Positions 44,270 to 53,087 of a stretch of DNA of 64,000 bases are shown here, piece after piece. This DNA comes from Actinoplanes sichuanensis. GTDB lineage: Bacteria; Actinomycetota; Actinomycetes; Mycobacteriales; Micromonosporaceae. The stretch lies in contig NZ_AP028461.1 in NCBI RefSeq assembly GCF_033097365.1, forward strand, positions 10,567,501-10,631,500, read 5' to 3'. The position numbers and the translations under genes are program-made. Numbering within the stretch: position 1 is the first letter of the stretch; each line of letters starts with the position of its first letter. The notes beneath the pieces are model-generated. The model searched no databases, was not told the DNA's origin, and saw only the letters and a program-made list of their open reading frames with translations.

Positions 44270-45769
44270 ATGACGACCATCGCGCTGCCGTCCTACGAAG
44301 ACGCCACCAGCCGTTACGAGACGGTGATCGGCCTGGAGACGCACGTCGAGCTGGGCACGCAGACCAAGATGTTCTGCGGCTGCAAGACCGATTTCGGCGC
44401 CGAGCCGAACACCCAGGTCTGCCCGGTGTGCCTCGCCCTGCCCGGCGCGCTGCCCGCGATGAACGGCGCGGCCATCGAGGCCACCATCCGGATCGGCCTC
44501 GCGCTCAACTGTGACATCGCCGAGTGGTGCCGGATGGCCCGGAAGAACTACTTCTACCCGGACATGCCGAAGAACTTCCAGACCTCGCAGTATGACGAAC
44601 CCCTCTGCGTCGACGGCTACGTGGACGTCGTGGTCGACGGCCAGGAGTATCGGATCGGCATCGAGCGGGTGCACATCGAGGAGGACACCGGCAAGACCCT
44701 GCACGTCGGCGGGGCCACCGGTCGCATCCACGGTGCCACCGAGTCGCTCGTCGACTACAACCGGGCCGGCATCCCGTTGGTGGAGATCGTCACCAAGCCG
44801 GTTCCCGGGCTCGGCGCGCTGGCCCCCGAGGTCGCCAAGGCCTACGTCGCCGAGCTGCGCGACATCATCCGCTCCCTCGGCGTCTCCGACGTGCGGATGG
44901 AGCAGGGTTCGCTGCGCTGCGACGTCAACACCTCACTCAACAAGCCGGGCGAGGAATGGGGTACCCGTACCGAGACGAAGAACGTCAACTCGCTCCGCTC
45001 GGTCGAGCGTGCCGTCCGGTCCGAGGTAATTCGGCAGGCCGGCCTCCTCGACGTCGGCACCCGGATCTTCCAGGAGACCCGGCACTTCCAGGAGACCACC
45101 GGCGACACCCGGCCGGGCCGCTCCAAGGAGACCGCCACCGACTACCGCTACTTCCCGGAGCCCGACCTGGTGCCGATCGCGCCCGATCCGGCGTGGGTCG
45201 CCCAGCTCAAGACCGAGCTGCCGGAGCGGCCGAGCGCCAAGCGGGCCCGGCTCCGCGAGGACTGGGGCATCTCCGAGCTCGACATGCAGTCGGTGGCCAA
45301 CGCCGGCGCCGTCGAGCTCATCGAGGAGACCATCGCCGCGGGCGCGTCCCCGGCCGGGGCTCGCAAGTGGTGGATGGGCGAGCTGGCCCGCCGCGCCAAC
45401 GAGCAGGACATCGAGCTGTCCGCGGTCGGTGCCACTCCCGCGCAGGTCGCCGCCCTGCAGAAACTGGTCGACGAGGGCAAGCTCAACGACAAGCTCGCCC
45501 GGACCGTCCTGGAGGGTGTCGTCGCGGGCGAGGGCGACCCAGCCGCGGTGATGGCCGCCCGCGGGCTCGAGGTGGTGAACGACACCGGTGCGCTCACCGC
45601 GGCCGTCGACGAGGCGATCGCCGCCAACCCCGACATCGCCGACAAGATCCGTGACGGCAAGGTCGCCGCGGCCGGCGCCCTGGTGGGCGCGGTCATGAAG
45701 ACCACGCGAGGCCAGGCGGACGCCAAGACCGTCCGCGAGCTCATCCTCGCCCGGCTCGGCGTTTCCTGA
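44270..45769 (+). CDS. gatB: Asp/Glu-tRNA amidotransferase subunit B
   Basis: The protein has 499 residues. Family motifs include [13 protein letters not shown], zinc-site Cys residues in [10 protein letters not shown] and [27 protein letters not shown] and [15 protein letters not shown]. The C-terminal Yqey-like tail binds tRNA ([15 protein letters not shown]). It phosphorylates the Glu on mischarged tRNA and transfers ammonia from GatA. It is a single gene with a strong terminator. Confidence 0.96.
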   Translation: MTTIALPSYEDATSRYETVIGLETHVELGTQTKMFCGCKTDFGAEPNTQVCPVCLALPGALPAMNGAAIEATIRIGLALNCDIAEWCRMARKNYFYPDMPKNFQTSQYDEPLCVDGYVDVVVDGQEYRIGIERVHIEEDTGKTLHVGGATGRIHGATESLVDYNRAGIPLVEIVTKPVPGLGALAPEVAKAYVAELRDIIRSLGVSDVRMEQGSLRCDVNTSLNKPGEEWGTRTETKNVNSLRSVERAVRSEVIRQAGLLDVGTRIFQETRHFQETTGDTRPGRSKETATDYRYFPEPDLVPIAPDPAWVAQLKTELPERPSAKRARLREDWGISELDMQSVANAGAVELIEETIAAGASPAGARKWWMGELARRANEQDIELSAVGATPAQVAALQKLVDEGKLNDKLARTVLEGVVAGEGDPAAVMAARGLEVVNDTGALTAAVDEAIAANPDIADKIRDGKVAAAGALVGAVMKTTRGQADAKTVRELILARLGVS

Positions 45770-45786
45770 ATCTTCTCGGTACGGCC

Positions 45787-45826
45787 GGCGCCCACTCCCA
45801 TGACACGGGAGTGGGCGCCGTTTCTT
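45787..45826 (+). terminator. intrinsic terminator of gatB
   Basis: GGCGCCCACTCCC (45787-45799) and GGGAGTGGGCGCC (45807-45819) form a perfect 13-base stem with a 7-base loop, followed by GTTTCTTC. Confidence 0.92.
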
Positions 45827-45958
45827 CAGCGCATGCGAGTCAGCGCTGCGCGGCCACCGGCCGGGTCCAGCGGGGTTGATCTTTCGCTCTCCAGGCTGCC
45901 GCGTTCGCCGGGCGAGGGAATTTGCCCCGTTAGTTCGGAATTCGCAGCATGCAGGGCC

Positions 45959-45964
45959 TAATCT
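45959..45964 (+). promoter_or_regulatory. leaderless -10 of the secreted repeat protein
   Basis: TAATCT lies 6 bases before GTG 45971. There is no Shine-Dalgarno sequence. Confidence 0.45.
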
Positions 45965-45970
45965 GCCTCG

Positions 45971-47065
45971 GTGGCAGTGCACTCCGCGGCTATCCGCCGC
46001 CTCCGGCTCGTAGTCGCACTGGCGACCGCTCTAGCCTTCGGATCGCCGGCATCGGCCTTCGGCTCGCCGGACGCCGGTGGGGCTGCGAGGATGCCCGCTC
46101 CGGCCGACCGGCAGCTCACCGTCGGCGGGCCCGGCGCGCTGCTCGATCTGAACGGGCCCGCCACCCTGGGATTCCAGGCCACCGCGGGCCGGCGCCTCAC
46201 CGTGCTCGCCCAGCGCCGGACCCTCACCGCCGTCGACAACACCGACCTGACCATCGTCCGGGACGGTAGGACCGTGGCCGAGGGCACGCTGATCGTCACG
46301 TGGGCCGGCGTCAGCGTCGACTTCACCGCGCCGGCGGACGGGTCGTACACCGTGCGGATCAACCCCCGCACCACCAAGGACCGTGGAACGCTGCTGGTCA
46401 GCCTCGTCGGAGCGACCACCGGGACGCTGATCCCGCGCGGGCCGGCCCGGAAGATCACCATCGGCCGCCCGGGCGAACGCGCGTTCCTGACCTTTCCGGC
46501 GAAGGCCGGGCAGCACCTCACCGTGGTGGCCCGGCGCGGCACCCTGTCCAAGGACGAGTACACCAATCTCGATATCCGAGGCCCGTCCGGCGAACTGAAC
46601 ACGTCCGGTGCGGTCGGCTACGAGTCCGACTATCGGACGCTGGACTTCGACGTCAACGAAACCGGCCGGCACACCATCGAGATCAACCCGGACACCGACC
46701 GGACCGGCACCCTGACGGTGCAGTTGACCGGTTCGGTGACCGCCGTCCTGGCCCCGGGTAAGCCGGCCCGGATCGCGTTCGCTCAGCCCGGGGAGCGTGC
46801 CTACGTCACCTTCCGGGCCGTCGAGGGCGAGCAGTTCCGCCTGACGGTCCGGCCGGAAACGTTGACCACCGGTTCGAACACCCTCGTCAAGGTACGGACT
46901 CCGGCCGGCCTGGACGTCGTGGACGCCACCCTGACCGCCGCTAAACCCACCGTCGCGCTGGCCTTCAGCTCCTCCGAAGGCACCTACACGATCGAGATCG
47001 ACCCGGAGGGCCTGGACACCGGCACCCTGGCCGTGGACCTACGCCGTCTCCCGACCCCTTCGTGA
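45971..47065 (+). CDS. secreted protein with three beta-rich repeats
   Basis: The protein has 364 residues, and I do not recognise the family. The N-terminus RRLRLVVALATALAFGSPASAFG is a signal peptide with a likely cut after ASA. The rest consists of three repeats of about 105 residues, each with the pattern GPGERAF-LTF-A-AGQ-LTV and ending in TY-TIEI-P-GT-L-V-L. The layout resembles pre-peptidase C-terminal or bacterial Ig-like beta domains. No enzyme motif or wall anchor is seen. It is a single gene, probably leaderless from GTG 45971. Confidence 0.75.
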   Translation: MAVHSAAIRRLRLVVALATALAFGSPASAFGSPDAGGAARMPAPADRQLTVGGPGALLDLNGPATLGFQATAGRRLTVLAQRRTLTAVDNTDLTIVRDGRTVAEGTLIVTWAGVSVDFTAPADGSYTVRINPRTTKDRGTLLVSLVGATTGTLIPRGPARKITIGRPGERAFLTFPAKAGQHLTVVARRGTLSKDEYTNLDIRGPSGELNTSGAVGYESDYRTLDFDVNETGRHTIEINPDTDRTGTLTVQLTGSVTAVLAPGKPARIAFAQPGERAYVTFRAVEGEQFRLTVRPETLTTGSNTLVKVRTPAGLDVVDATLTAAKPTVALAFSSSEGTYTIEIDPEGLDTGTLAVDLRRLPTPS

Positions 47066-47121
47066 TCTTGCGGTCGGCAGGTCGGTAGAACCTCACAAGA
47101 TCGCGGAAGGCGGCTGGTGGG

Positions 47122-48780
47122 TCAGTTGCTCGACTGGGTGGAGGGGGTGGGCGTCGGGGTGGCCGCGTCTTCGAGGCCGATCACGTTTCGCTGCATCTCC
47201 ACGTTGGACTGGCCGGTGCCGCCGAGCTGGATGTCGTCGTAGGCCTTGAGCTCGCGGTTCTCGTCGAAGTAGAGGACCGACAGGCTCAGCGGGGTCGGAT
47301 CCTCGTGTTCCAGACCGCGCAGGCCGGCGCCGCCGGTCGAGCCCTCCACCATCAGCCGGGTCGGGACCGCGGGCTGGATCAGGGCCAACGCCGACGGGGA
47401 CGGGTCGGGCGAGGCCGACGCCGACGCGTCGGGTGTGGGCGGAGTGGGCTCGGGAAGCATGGCGACCGACCGGGCGTGCTGGTGGCCGGCGAGGACCAGC
47501 GGGACCAGGCCGGACAGCGGCTGCGCCATGGCCGGATCGTGGACGAGGGCGATGTCGACCTGTTTGCCGGAGCCGCGAATCGTCTGGGCCAGGTTCTCCC
47601 CGGCGGTGGCCAGCAGCTCGGGGCCGGAGTCGTCGCCCGCCTCGTTGGTCTCGCTCTTGTCCGGCGTGAACTGCGGGTCGCCGATACCGGCGATGGTCAG
47701 CCCGTCGATCTCGGTGAGACCGTTGTCCAGGACTACCGCGTTGCTCTGGGCGGCGACGGCGGCCTGGATGGCGACCGAATCGTGGTTGCCGCGCACGTAG
47801 ATGTAGGGCACCTGGATCGACGGGATCGACGACACATAGCCGGTCTCGGCACTGCTGCCCCAGTCGACGATGTCGCCGGTGTCGATCACCGCGTCGATCT
47901 CGAAGGTCTCCACGACGGTCCGGATGAGGCCCCAGGACGCCGGGTTCAGATGCAGGTCGGAGACGTGTAGCAGGCGCGTGGTGTTGCCGGCCGGCTCGTA
48001 GACGGGCAGCGCCGAAATGGTCGAGTAGACCCGGCTCACGTTACCGAGGATGGTCTGGAGCTGCTCCGCATACCGCCCGTAGTTGTCGGCGATCCGCCTG
48101 GCGTCACCGACCACGGCCGGCGCGTTGACCAGCAGGCCCTCGTAGCGCGGCTCGCTGATCGAGTCGGGCCGCAGGGTGCCGGCGGCCAGGCCGAGACTGC
48201 CGCCGGTGACGACCAACGCGGTCACCCCGGCCGCCGCGGTCCGCCGCATGTCGCGGAAGGTCAGCGCGGCCAGCAGCAGCGCGCCGAGCACGGCCAGACC
48301 CATGGTCCGCAGCCCGAGCCGGGACACCCCGGCGACCACCTCGTCGACCGCCCGGTCACCGGCCGAGCTGATCGCCGACGGGTTGTCGATGAGCGCCTCG
48401 GTGCGACTCTGGTCCAGCGAACCGAGGGCGACCCGCAGGTGGACCGGGCCTCGATGACTGTCCAGATGCAGGGACCCGAGCGGCGGGATGTTGATCTCGG
48501 TGCCGCCGGTGACCGACGGCACCACCGACATCTCGGCACTGAACGGCCCCACGTTGATGTCGGCCCGCGCGAACAGCATCACCCCGATGAGAGAGCCGGC
48601 CACCCCGGTCAGCCCGACAGCGGTGGCCACCCGTACCCGCCGGGCCCAGCGGTGCCGGAACACCCGCCCGGAGAAGGCGAAGGTCCGGCGGAGAAAGGCG
48701 AAGGCCGGGCCGGAGAAGGCGAAGACATACGCGACCGCCGACCGCCACCGCTGTCGCCATGAGGGCAGCTCTTCTGTCAT
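47122..48780 (-). CDS. membrane metallophosphoesterase
   Basis: The protein has 552 residues. Three hydrophobic segments (about 50-72, 157-175 and 182-203) surround a region outside the membrane (about 75-150). The C-terminal calcineurin-like domain has all metal motifs: SD275-L-H277, G-D303-I-V-D306, G331-N-H-D334, a later VHDP and GHQH. A low-complexity Pro/Ser/Asp insert (PTPPTPDASASASPDPSPS) directly follows GHQH, close to the active site. The substrate is unknown. The C-terminus is Thr/Pro/Ser-rich. Confidence 0.87.
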   Translation of the reverse strand: MTEELPSWRQRWRSAVAYVFAFSGPAFAFLRRTFAFSGRVFRHRWARRVRVATAVGLTGVAGSLIGVMLFARADINVGPFSAEMSVVPSVTGGTEINIPPLGSLHLDSHRGPVHLRVALGSLDQSRTEALIDNPSAISSAGDRAVDEVVAGVSRLGLRTMGLAVLGALLLAALTFRDMRRTAAAGVTALVVTGGSLGLAAGTLRPDSISEPRYEGLLVNAPAVVGDARRIADNYGRYAEQLQTILGNVSRVYSTISALPVYEPAGNTTRLLHVSDLHLNPASWGLIRTVVETFEIDAVIDTGDIVDWGSSAETGYVSSIPSIQVPYIYVRGNHDSVAIQAAVAAQSNAVVLDNGLTEIDGLTIAGIGDPQFTPDKSETNEAGDDSGPELLATAGENLAQTIRGSGKQVDIALVHDPAMAQPLSGLVPLVLAGHQHARSVAMLPEPTPPTPDASASASPDPSPSALALIQPAVPTRLMVEGSTGGAGLRGLEHEDPTPLSLSVLYFDENRELKAYDDIQLGGTGQSNVEMQRNVIGLEDAATPTPTPSTQSSN

Positions 48781-48828
48781 CGGGGCCTCACCTGCCCTAT
48801 CGGGCTCGGGACGAAACAGTCATGGCCG

Positions 48829-50013
48829 TCAACTCCGGCCGGCGCCGCCGTCGGAGAAGACCAGCCGGATGACACGGTCGTCCTCCGGGCCCGGGTCACC
48901 GGCGTCCTCCTGGTTGGAGGTGCTCACCCAGAATGACCCGTCAGGTGCGGTGACCACGGCCCGAAGCCGTCCGAACTCGCCGGTCAGCATCTCCTGCGGG
49001 CTGCCCAGCACGGTGCCGGTGCTGGTCACGTCGAGTAGCTGCAGCCGCTGGCCGAGCAGACAGGCGGTGGCGACCGTGCCCTCCAGGACGGCCACCCCGG
49101 CGCACGACGACGTCTCGGCGGGTGAGGTGGCCAGCGGGTTGGTGAACTTGGCGTCGGTGCTCGCGCCATCGGCCTTGGGCCAGCCGTAGTTCTTACCCTT
49201 CACCACCACGTTCAGCTCGTCGTGGACCGGCTGGCCGCGGTCGGTCGCATACATCCTCTTCGTCTTGTCCCAGGTCAGGCCCTGCACGTTGCGGTGACCC
49301 GAGGTCCAGACCGGTGAGGTCTTGACCGGGTTGCCGGGCGCCGGCCCACCGGCCGGGGTGATCCGCAGAATCTTGCCGCCGAGACTCTTCGCATTCTGCG
49401 CCTGGCTGCCGTCCGGCGTCCCGTCGCCGGTGCCGGCGTAGAGGAACCCGTCCGGGCCGAAGGCCAGGGCACCGCCGTTATGGTCGGGCGATCGGGGGAT
49501 GCCGGTGAGGATCGGCTCCAGCTCACCGTCGCCGACCAGCTTGCCGATCCGATTGTCCCGATCGGTGGAGTAGTAGACGAACAGCGTCTTGTCGGTCTTG
49601 TAACCGGGGGAGACGGCGATGCCGAGCAGGCCACCGTCACCGGCGGCGCGGACCTCGTCGAGCCGCCGCAGCTCGGTGACCTTGAGAGCGCCCGAGGCCG
49701 ACTCGGGGCCGACCTTCAGAATCCGGGCGGTGTCTCGCTCGGTGACCACCGCGCCGCCGTCGGGCAGGAACGCGATGCCCCACGGGATCTCCAGATTCTT
49801 CGCCAGCACGGTGATCGCCAGCTCGCGCGAGGTGTCGTCACCACCGGCGGTCGGCGCGGCCGAGGGACGGGGCAGATTGGGCGGGGAACCGGCCTGGTCC
49901 GGCCCGGGTGGCCCGAAGCTGCACCCGGCGGTCAGCGCCAGCAGCGCCACCGAACTCGCGGCCATGGCACGGCTCCGGCGGAATCGCACGGCCCAACCAC
50001 CCCCTCCGGTCAT
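48829..50013 (-). CDS. sorbosone/glucose dehydrogenase-like lipoprotein (PQQ type)
   Basis: The protein has 394 residues. An N-terminal signal with lipobox LTAGC (SSVALLALTAGCSF) predicts a lipoprotein on the outer side of the membrane. The body is a six-bladed propeller of the GSDH family: IPWGIAFLPDGGAVVTERD, GGLLGIAVSPGYKTD, DHNGGALAFGPDGFLYAGTGDG, GHRNVQGLTWD and YGWPKADG. Such proteins oxidise aldoses, with PQQ as cofactor in characterised members; cofactor use here is not proven. The ATG 50013 is chosen with a leaderless -10 just upstream. An ATG at 49965 is an alternative closer to the hydrophobic core. Confidence 0.88.
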   Translation of the reverse strand: MTGGGGWAVRFRRSRAMAASSVALLALTAGCSFGPPGPDQAGSPPNLPRPSAAPTAGGDDTSRELAITVLAKNLEIPWGIAFLPDGGAVVTERDTARILKVGPESASGALKVTELRRLDEVRAAGDGGLLGIAVSPGYKTDKTLFVYYSTDRDNRIGKLVGDGELEPILTGIPRSPDHNGGALAFGPDGFLYAGTGDGTPDGSQAQNAKSLGGKILRITPAGGPAPGNPVKTSPVWTSGHRNVQGLTWDKTKRMYATDRGQPVHDELNVVVKGKNYGWPKADGASTDAKFTNPLATSPAETSSCAGVAVLEGTVATACLLGQRLQLLDVTSTGTVLGSPQEMLTGEFGRLRAVVTAPDGSFWVSTSNQEDAGDPGPEDDRVIRLVFSDGGAGRS

Positions 50014-50020
50014 GCCGACC

Positions 50021-50026
50021 AGGGTA
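50021..50026 (-). promoter_or_regulatory. leaderless -10 of the sorbosone dehydrogenase-like gene
   Basis: On the minus strand, TACCCT lies 7 bases before ATG 50013, without a Shine-Dalgarno sequence. Confidence 0.45.
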
Positions 50027-50050
50027 GCCGCGCGGTCTGACAGAACCGGC

Positions 50051-50452
50051 TCATTGATCGGCGGCGTCCCGCTGACCGGCGGCGATCGGGTGGCCACTGG
50101 CCTCCAGCACCCGGGGCAGATTGTCTCGGGTCACCCCGGTGAGCCGGATGACATTGCCGTTGTCGAGCAGCGCCGAGACCCGGCCGCGCTCGTCCGGCGC
50201 GAGCTCGGTGATCCGGGTGAACGGCACCCGGCTGCCGCCGAAGAGGGCGCGGACCCGCAGCTCCTCCGGGTAGACGTCGGTGCCGGCCCGCCACGCCCAC
50301 ACCAGGATCGCGATCGGGATCAGGAAGAGCGGGCTCAGAGCCCACGAGGAGCCGGCGACCGGGGCTGTGCCGACGAGGGCGATCAACGCGGCGACCAGCA
50401 CGGCACCGGACTTGCGGACGCGGAGGACGGGGCTACTGCTCACGTCTCCCAT
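50051..50452 (-). CDS. membrane protein with bacterial PH-like domain
   Basis: The protein has 133 residues. Two hydrophobic helices (about 17-33 and 38-54) precede a short beta-rich domain with TDVYPEELRVRALFGGSRVPFTRITELAPD, typical of the PH_6/CFP-6 family of actinobacterial membrane proteins. Function is unknown. The start may be ATG 50452 (the ribosome site is too close) or GTG 50443, which has GGGAGG nine bases upstream; I list the longer form. Confidence 0.78.
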   Translation of the reverse strand: MGDVSSSPVLRVRKSGAVLVAALIALVGTAPVAGSSWALSPLFLIPIAILVWAWRAGTDVYPEELRVRALFGGSRVPFTRITELAPDERGRVSALLDNGNVIRLTGVTRDNLPRVLEASGHPIAAGQRDAADQ

Positions 50453-50615
50453 CCTCCCACCCGGTCCGGCCGGCGGTCGTGCCGGACCGGTAGCTGTTGA
50501 CCGTCATCGCTGGATGGTCGACGATCCGTTCGTGGGACGGCGACACGCCGTGCCGTAACCCGATCCGGGGACCGTCGTTGACCCGGTGCAGTTCCCTGAA
50601 GCAGAGGACTCGTCG

Positions 50616-53087
50616 ATGATCGCCGTGCTGCTCGCGGGGGCGATCGGCGCCGCCGGTCTGTGTGCGGGCGCCGTCCTCATCCGCGCCGCCCTGGCGCTGC
50701 ACCGTGCCGAGAAGGCTTTCGCCTCGTGCCGGGGCGCCGGCCTGGTCGGCATGGGCGCCCTCGTCACCGGGCTCACCGGGCTGGTCCCCTGGTGGGCACC
50801 GGCGCATCCGTCCGCCTGGATCACCGTCGGCCTGACCGCCGCCGCGGCCTGTTTCGTGGCGGGCACGTCGCTGCTGCCGGGTGCGGCGAGCAACTGGGTG
50901 GTCCGGCTCCGACGGGCGTACGACGGGGTGGGTCTCGGTGTCAGTCTGGGTTTCGCGGTCTACCTGATCCCGGCCGCGTCGAGCCGCCCGGCCGCGGTGC
51001 CGGCGCTGCTGGTCGCGGCCGGTGGCATCGCGATCGTCACGGTGATCGTGCTGCGCGCCCGGCCCCGCCCGCGGGCGGCCGCCTGGTGCGGCGCGGGCAC
51101 CTCGCTGGTGATGTTCTGCCTGGGTGTGCTGGCGTTCGAGGCGACCGGCCCGGCGGCGCTGGCGGCCGGTGTGGGCGTGGTGGCCGGGCTGAGCGCGTCG
51201 GCGTGGGGCGGTTCGCGCCGCGACCTGCCGTTGCCGCCGTTGGAACCACGCAACCCGGATCAGTACCTGGCCAGTTATCCGCTGTTGGCGGTGCCGGCCG
51301 CGGTGGGTGTGGTGGCCGCGATCTGGCATCTGCTGGCCGTCGAGGAGTTCGGCACCGAGGCGATCGTTTTCGGTCTCGTGATGGTCAGTGTGCTGGTTTT
51401 CCGAGAGTTGCTGGTGGTTCGCGACATCCGCCGGTACGCCGGTCGGCTCCGGGTCACCGAGGCGCACTTCCGTTCGCTGGTGGCCGGGGCCACCGACCTG
51501 ACCCTGGTGCTCGACGAGCGGCTGACCGTCCGCTGGCAGTCACCGGCGGCGGCGCGACTGTTCGGGCTGCGTGACCAGGAGGTGATCGGTCGGGAGTTCC
51601 GCGAGCTGATCCACCCCGACGACGTGGCGGACGCTCTCGCGGTGATCGGGTCGGTGCTCGCCGGTGAGCCCGAGGGCGGACCGCCGGTGCTGGTCAGCGC
51701 CCGGTTGCGGGACGGTGCCGAGATGTGGCGGGACACCGAGTCGACCATCTCCGATCTGCGCCGGGTCCCGGAGGTGGCGGCGCTCGTCGTACACGTACGC
51801 GATGTGGGGGAACGCCGTCATCTGGAACGGACCCTGCACCGCCTCTCCTACCTGGACCAGCTGACCGGCCTGGCGAACCGGCAGGCGCTGATGCGGGACC
51901 TGCTCGCCCTGCGTCGGCAGCCGGGCCGGCGCGGCACCCTGCTGGTGATCGATCTGCACGGCTTGGCCGAGATCAACGACGCCCGGGGCCGCGAGGTGGG
52001 TGACGCGGTGCTGATCGAGGTGGCTCGACGGCTGCGCGCGCTGATCGGCGGCGACGACGTGGCGGCCCGGCTCGGCGGCGACGAGTTCGCCGTGCTCACC
52101 CCCGACTCGTCGGTGCCCGCCTACGCCCTGGCCAGCCGGATCGTCACGAAGCTGGCCGAGCCGTATCCGCTGCCCGGTGCGACCGTCGATCTGCACACCA
52201 GCGTGGGCCTGGCCGAACTGGCCGGCGGCGCCGACTCGGACGAGGTGCTGCGGCACGCCGACCTGGCCCGGCAGCGCGCCTGTCAGCTGGGCCGGGACCG
52301 GGTGGAGTGGTACGACCCGGACGTCGAGATCCAGCTGCACCGCCGGATGGAGCTGGAGCAGCAACTGCTCGGCGCGGCCGCCCGCGGTGAGCTGGACCTG
52401 GTCTTCCAACCGGTGTCCGGGCTGGCCGACGGTCGCCCGGCCGGGGTGGAGGCGCTGCTGCGCTGGCGGCATCCGGAGCTGGGCCCGATCCCGCCGAAGG
52501 AGTTGCTGCCGATCGCGGCGGCGCTGGGAATGACCGCCGAGCTGGACGAGTGGGTGCTGGAGGAGGCCTGTCGGCGGCTGGCCGGCTGGTCGGTGGGCGA
52601 CGAGTTCTGGCTGTCGGTGAACGTCGGCCCGCGGGAGTTGCTGACCGCCCGGTTCCCGGATCGGGTCGGCTCGACCCTGCGCCGGCACGGCCTGGCCCCG
52701 GAACGCCTGATCGTCGAGGTGGCCGAGACGTGGATCGACGAGGATGTGCCGGCCATCGTGGCCGCCCTGGCCGGGCTGCGCAAGCTCGGGGTGAAGGCGG
52801 CGCTCGACGACTTCGGCTCGGGTCAGACGTCACTGTCGCACCTGCGGCGGTTGCCGGTGGACATGCTGAAGTTGAGCCCGGCGCTGATGTCCGACCGATC
52901 AGTGGTCGACGTGGTGGTCAGTCTCGGTCGGCGGCTCGGCCTGGACATCGTCGCCAAGGGTCTGGAGTCGGACGAGGACATCACCCGCGCCAAGGAGGCC
53001 GGTTGCCGGTACGGCCAGGGTTTCGCACTGGGTCATCCGGGCCCGGCCGAGCGGGTCGAGGCATATCTGGACAGCCACCGCGGCTAG
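50616..53087 (+). CDS. membrane PAS-GGDEF-EAL protein with degenerate EAL site
   Basis: The protein has 823 residues. Eight or more hydrophobic helices (1-275) are followed by a PAS domain (about 288-400), GGDEF ([23 protein letters not shown]) and EAL. The EAL domain keeps VEALLRW, NVG, DDFGSG and QGF, but the catalytic Glu of AEGVE is Lys (VAKGLES) and KID reads KLS. Phosphodiesterase activity is therefore doubtful; cyclase or c-di-GMP sensing is more likely. The RxxD inhibitory site is absent. The start ATG 50616 has AGAGGA 7 bases upstream. Its stop shares the palindrome CTAG with the stop of the LacI gene. Confidence 0.88.
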   Translation: MIAVLLAGAIGAAGLCAGAVLIRAALALHRAEKAFASCRGAGLVGMGALVTGLTGLVPWWAPAHPSAWITVGLTAAAACFVAGTSLLPGAASNWVVRLRRAYDGVGLGVSLGFAVYLIPAASSRPAAVPALLVAAGGIAIVTVIVLRARPRPRAAAWCGAGTSLVMFCLGVLAFEATGPAALAAGVGVVAGLSASAWGGSRRDLPLPPLEPRNPDQYLASYPLLAVPAAVGVVAAIWHLLAVEEFGTEAIVFGLVMVSVLVFRELLVVRDIRRYAGRLRVTEAHFRSLVAGATDLTLVLDERLTVRWQSPAAARLFGLRDQEVIGREFRELIHPDDVADALAVIGSVLAGEPEGGPPVLVSARLRDGAEMWRDTESTISDLRRVPEVAALVVHVRDVGERRHLERTLHRLSYLDQLTGLANRQALMRDLLALRRQPGRRGTLLVIDLHGLAEINDARGREVGDAVLIEVARRLRALIGGDDVAARLGGDEFAVLTPDSSVPAYALASRIVTKLAEPYPLPGATVDLHTSVGLAELAGGADSDEVLRHADLARQRACQLGRDRVEWYDPDVEIQLHRRMELEQQLLGAAARGELDLVFQPVSGLADGRPAGVEALLRWRHPELGPIPPKELLPIAAALGMTAELDEWVLEEACRRLAGWSVGDEFWLSVNVGPRELLTARFPDRVGSTLRRHGLAPERLIVEVAETWIDEDVPAIVAALAGLRKLGVKAALDDFGSGQTSLSHLRRLPVDMLKLSPALMSDRSVVDVVVSLGRRLGLDIVAKGLESDEDITRAKEAGCRYGQGFALGHPGPAERVEAYLDSHRG

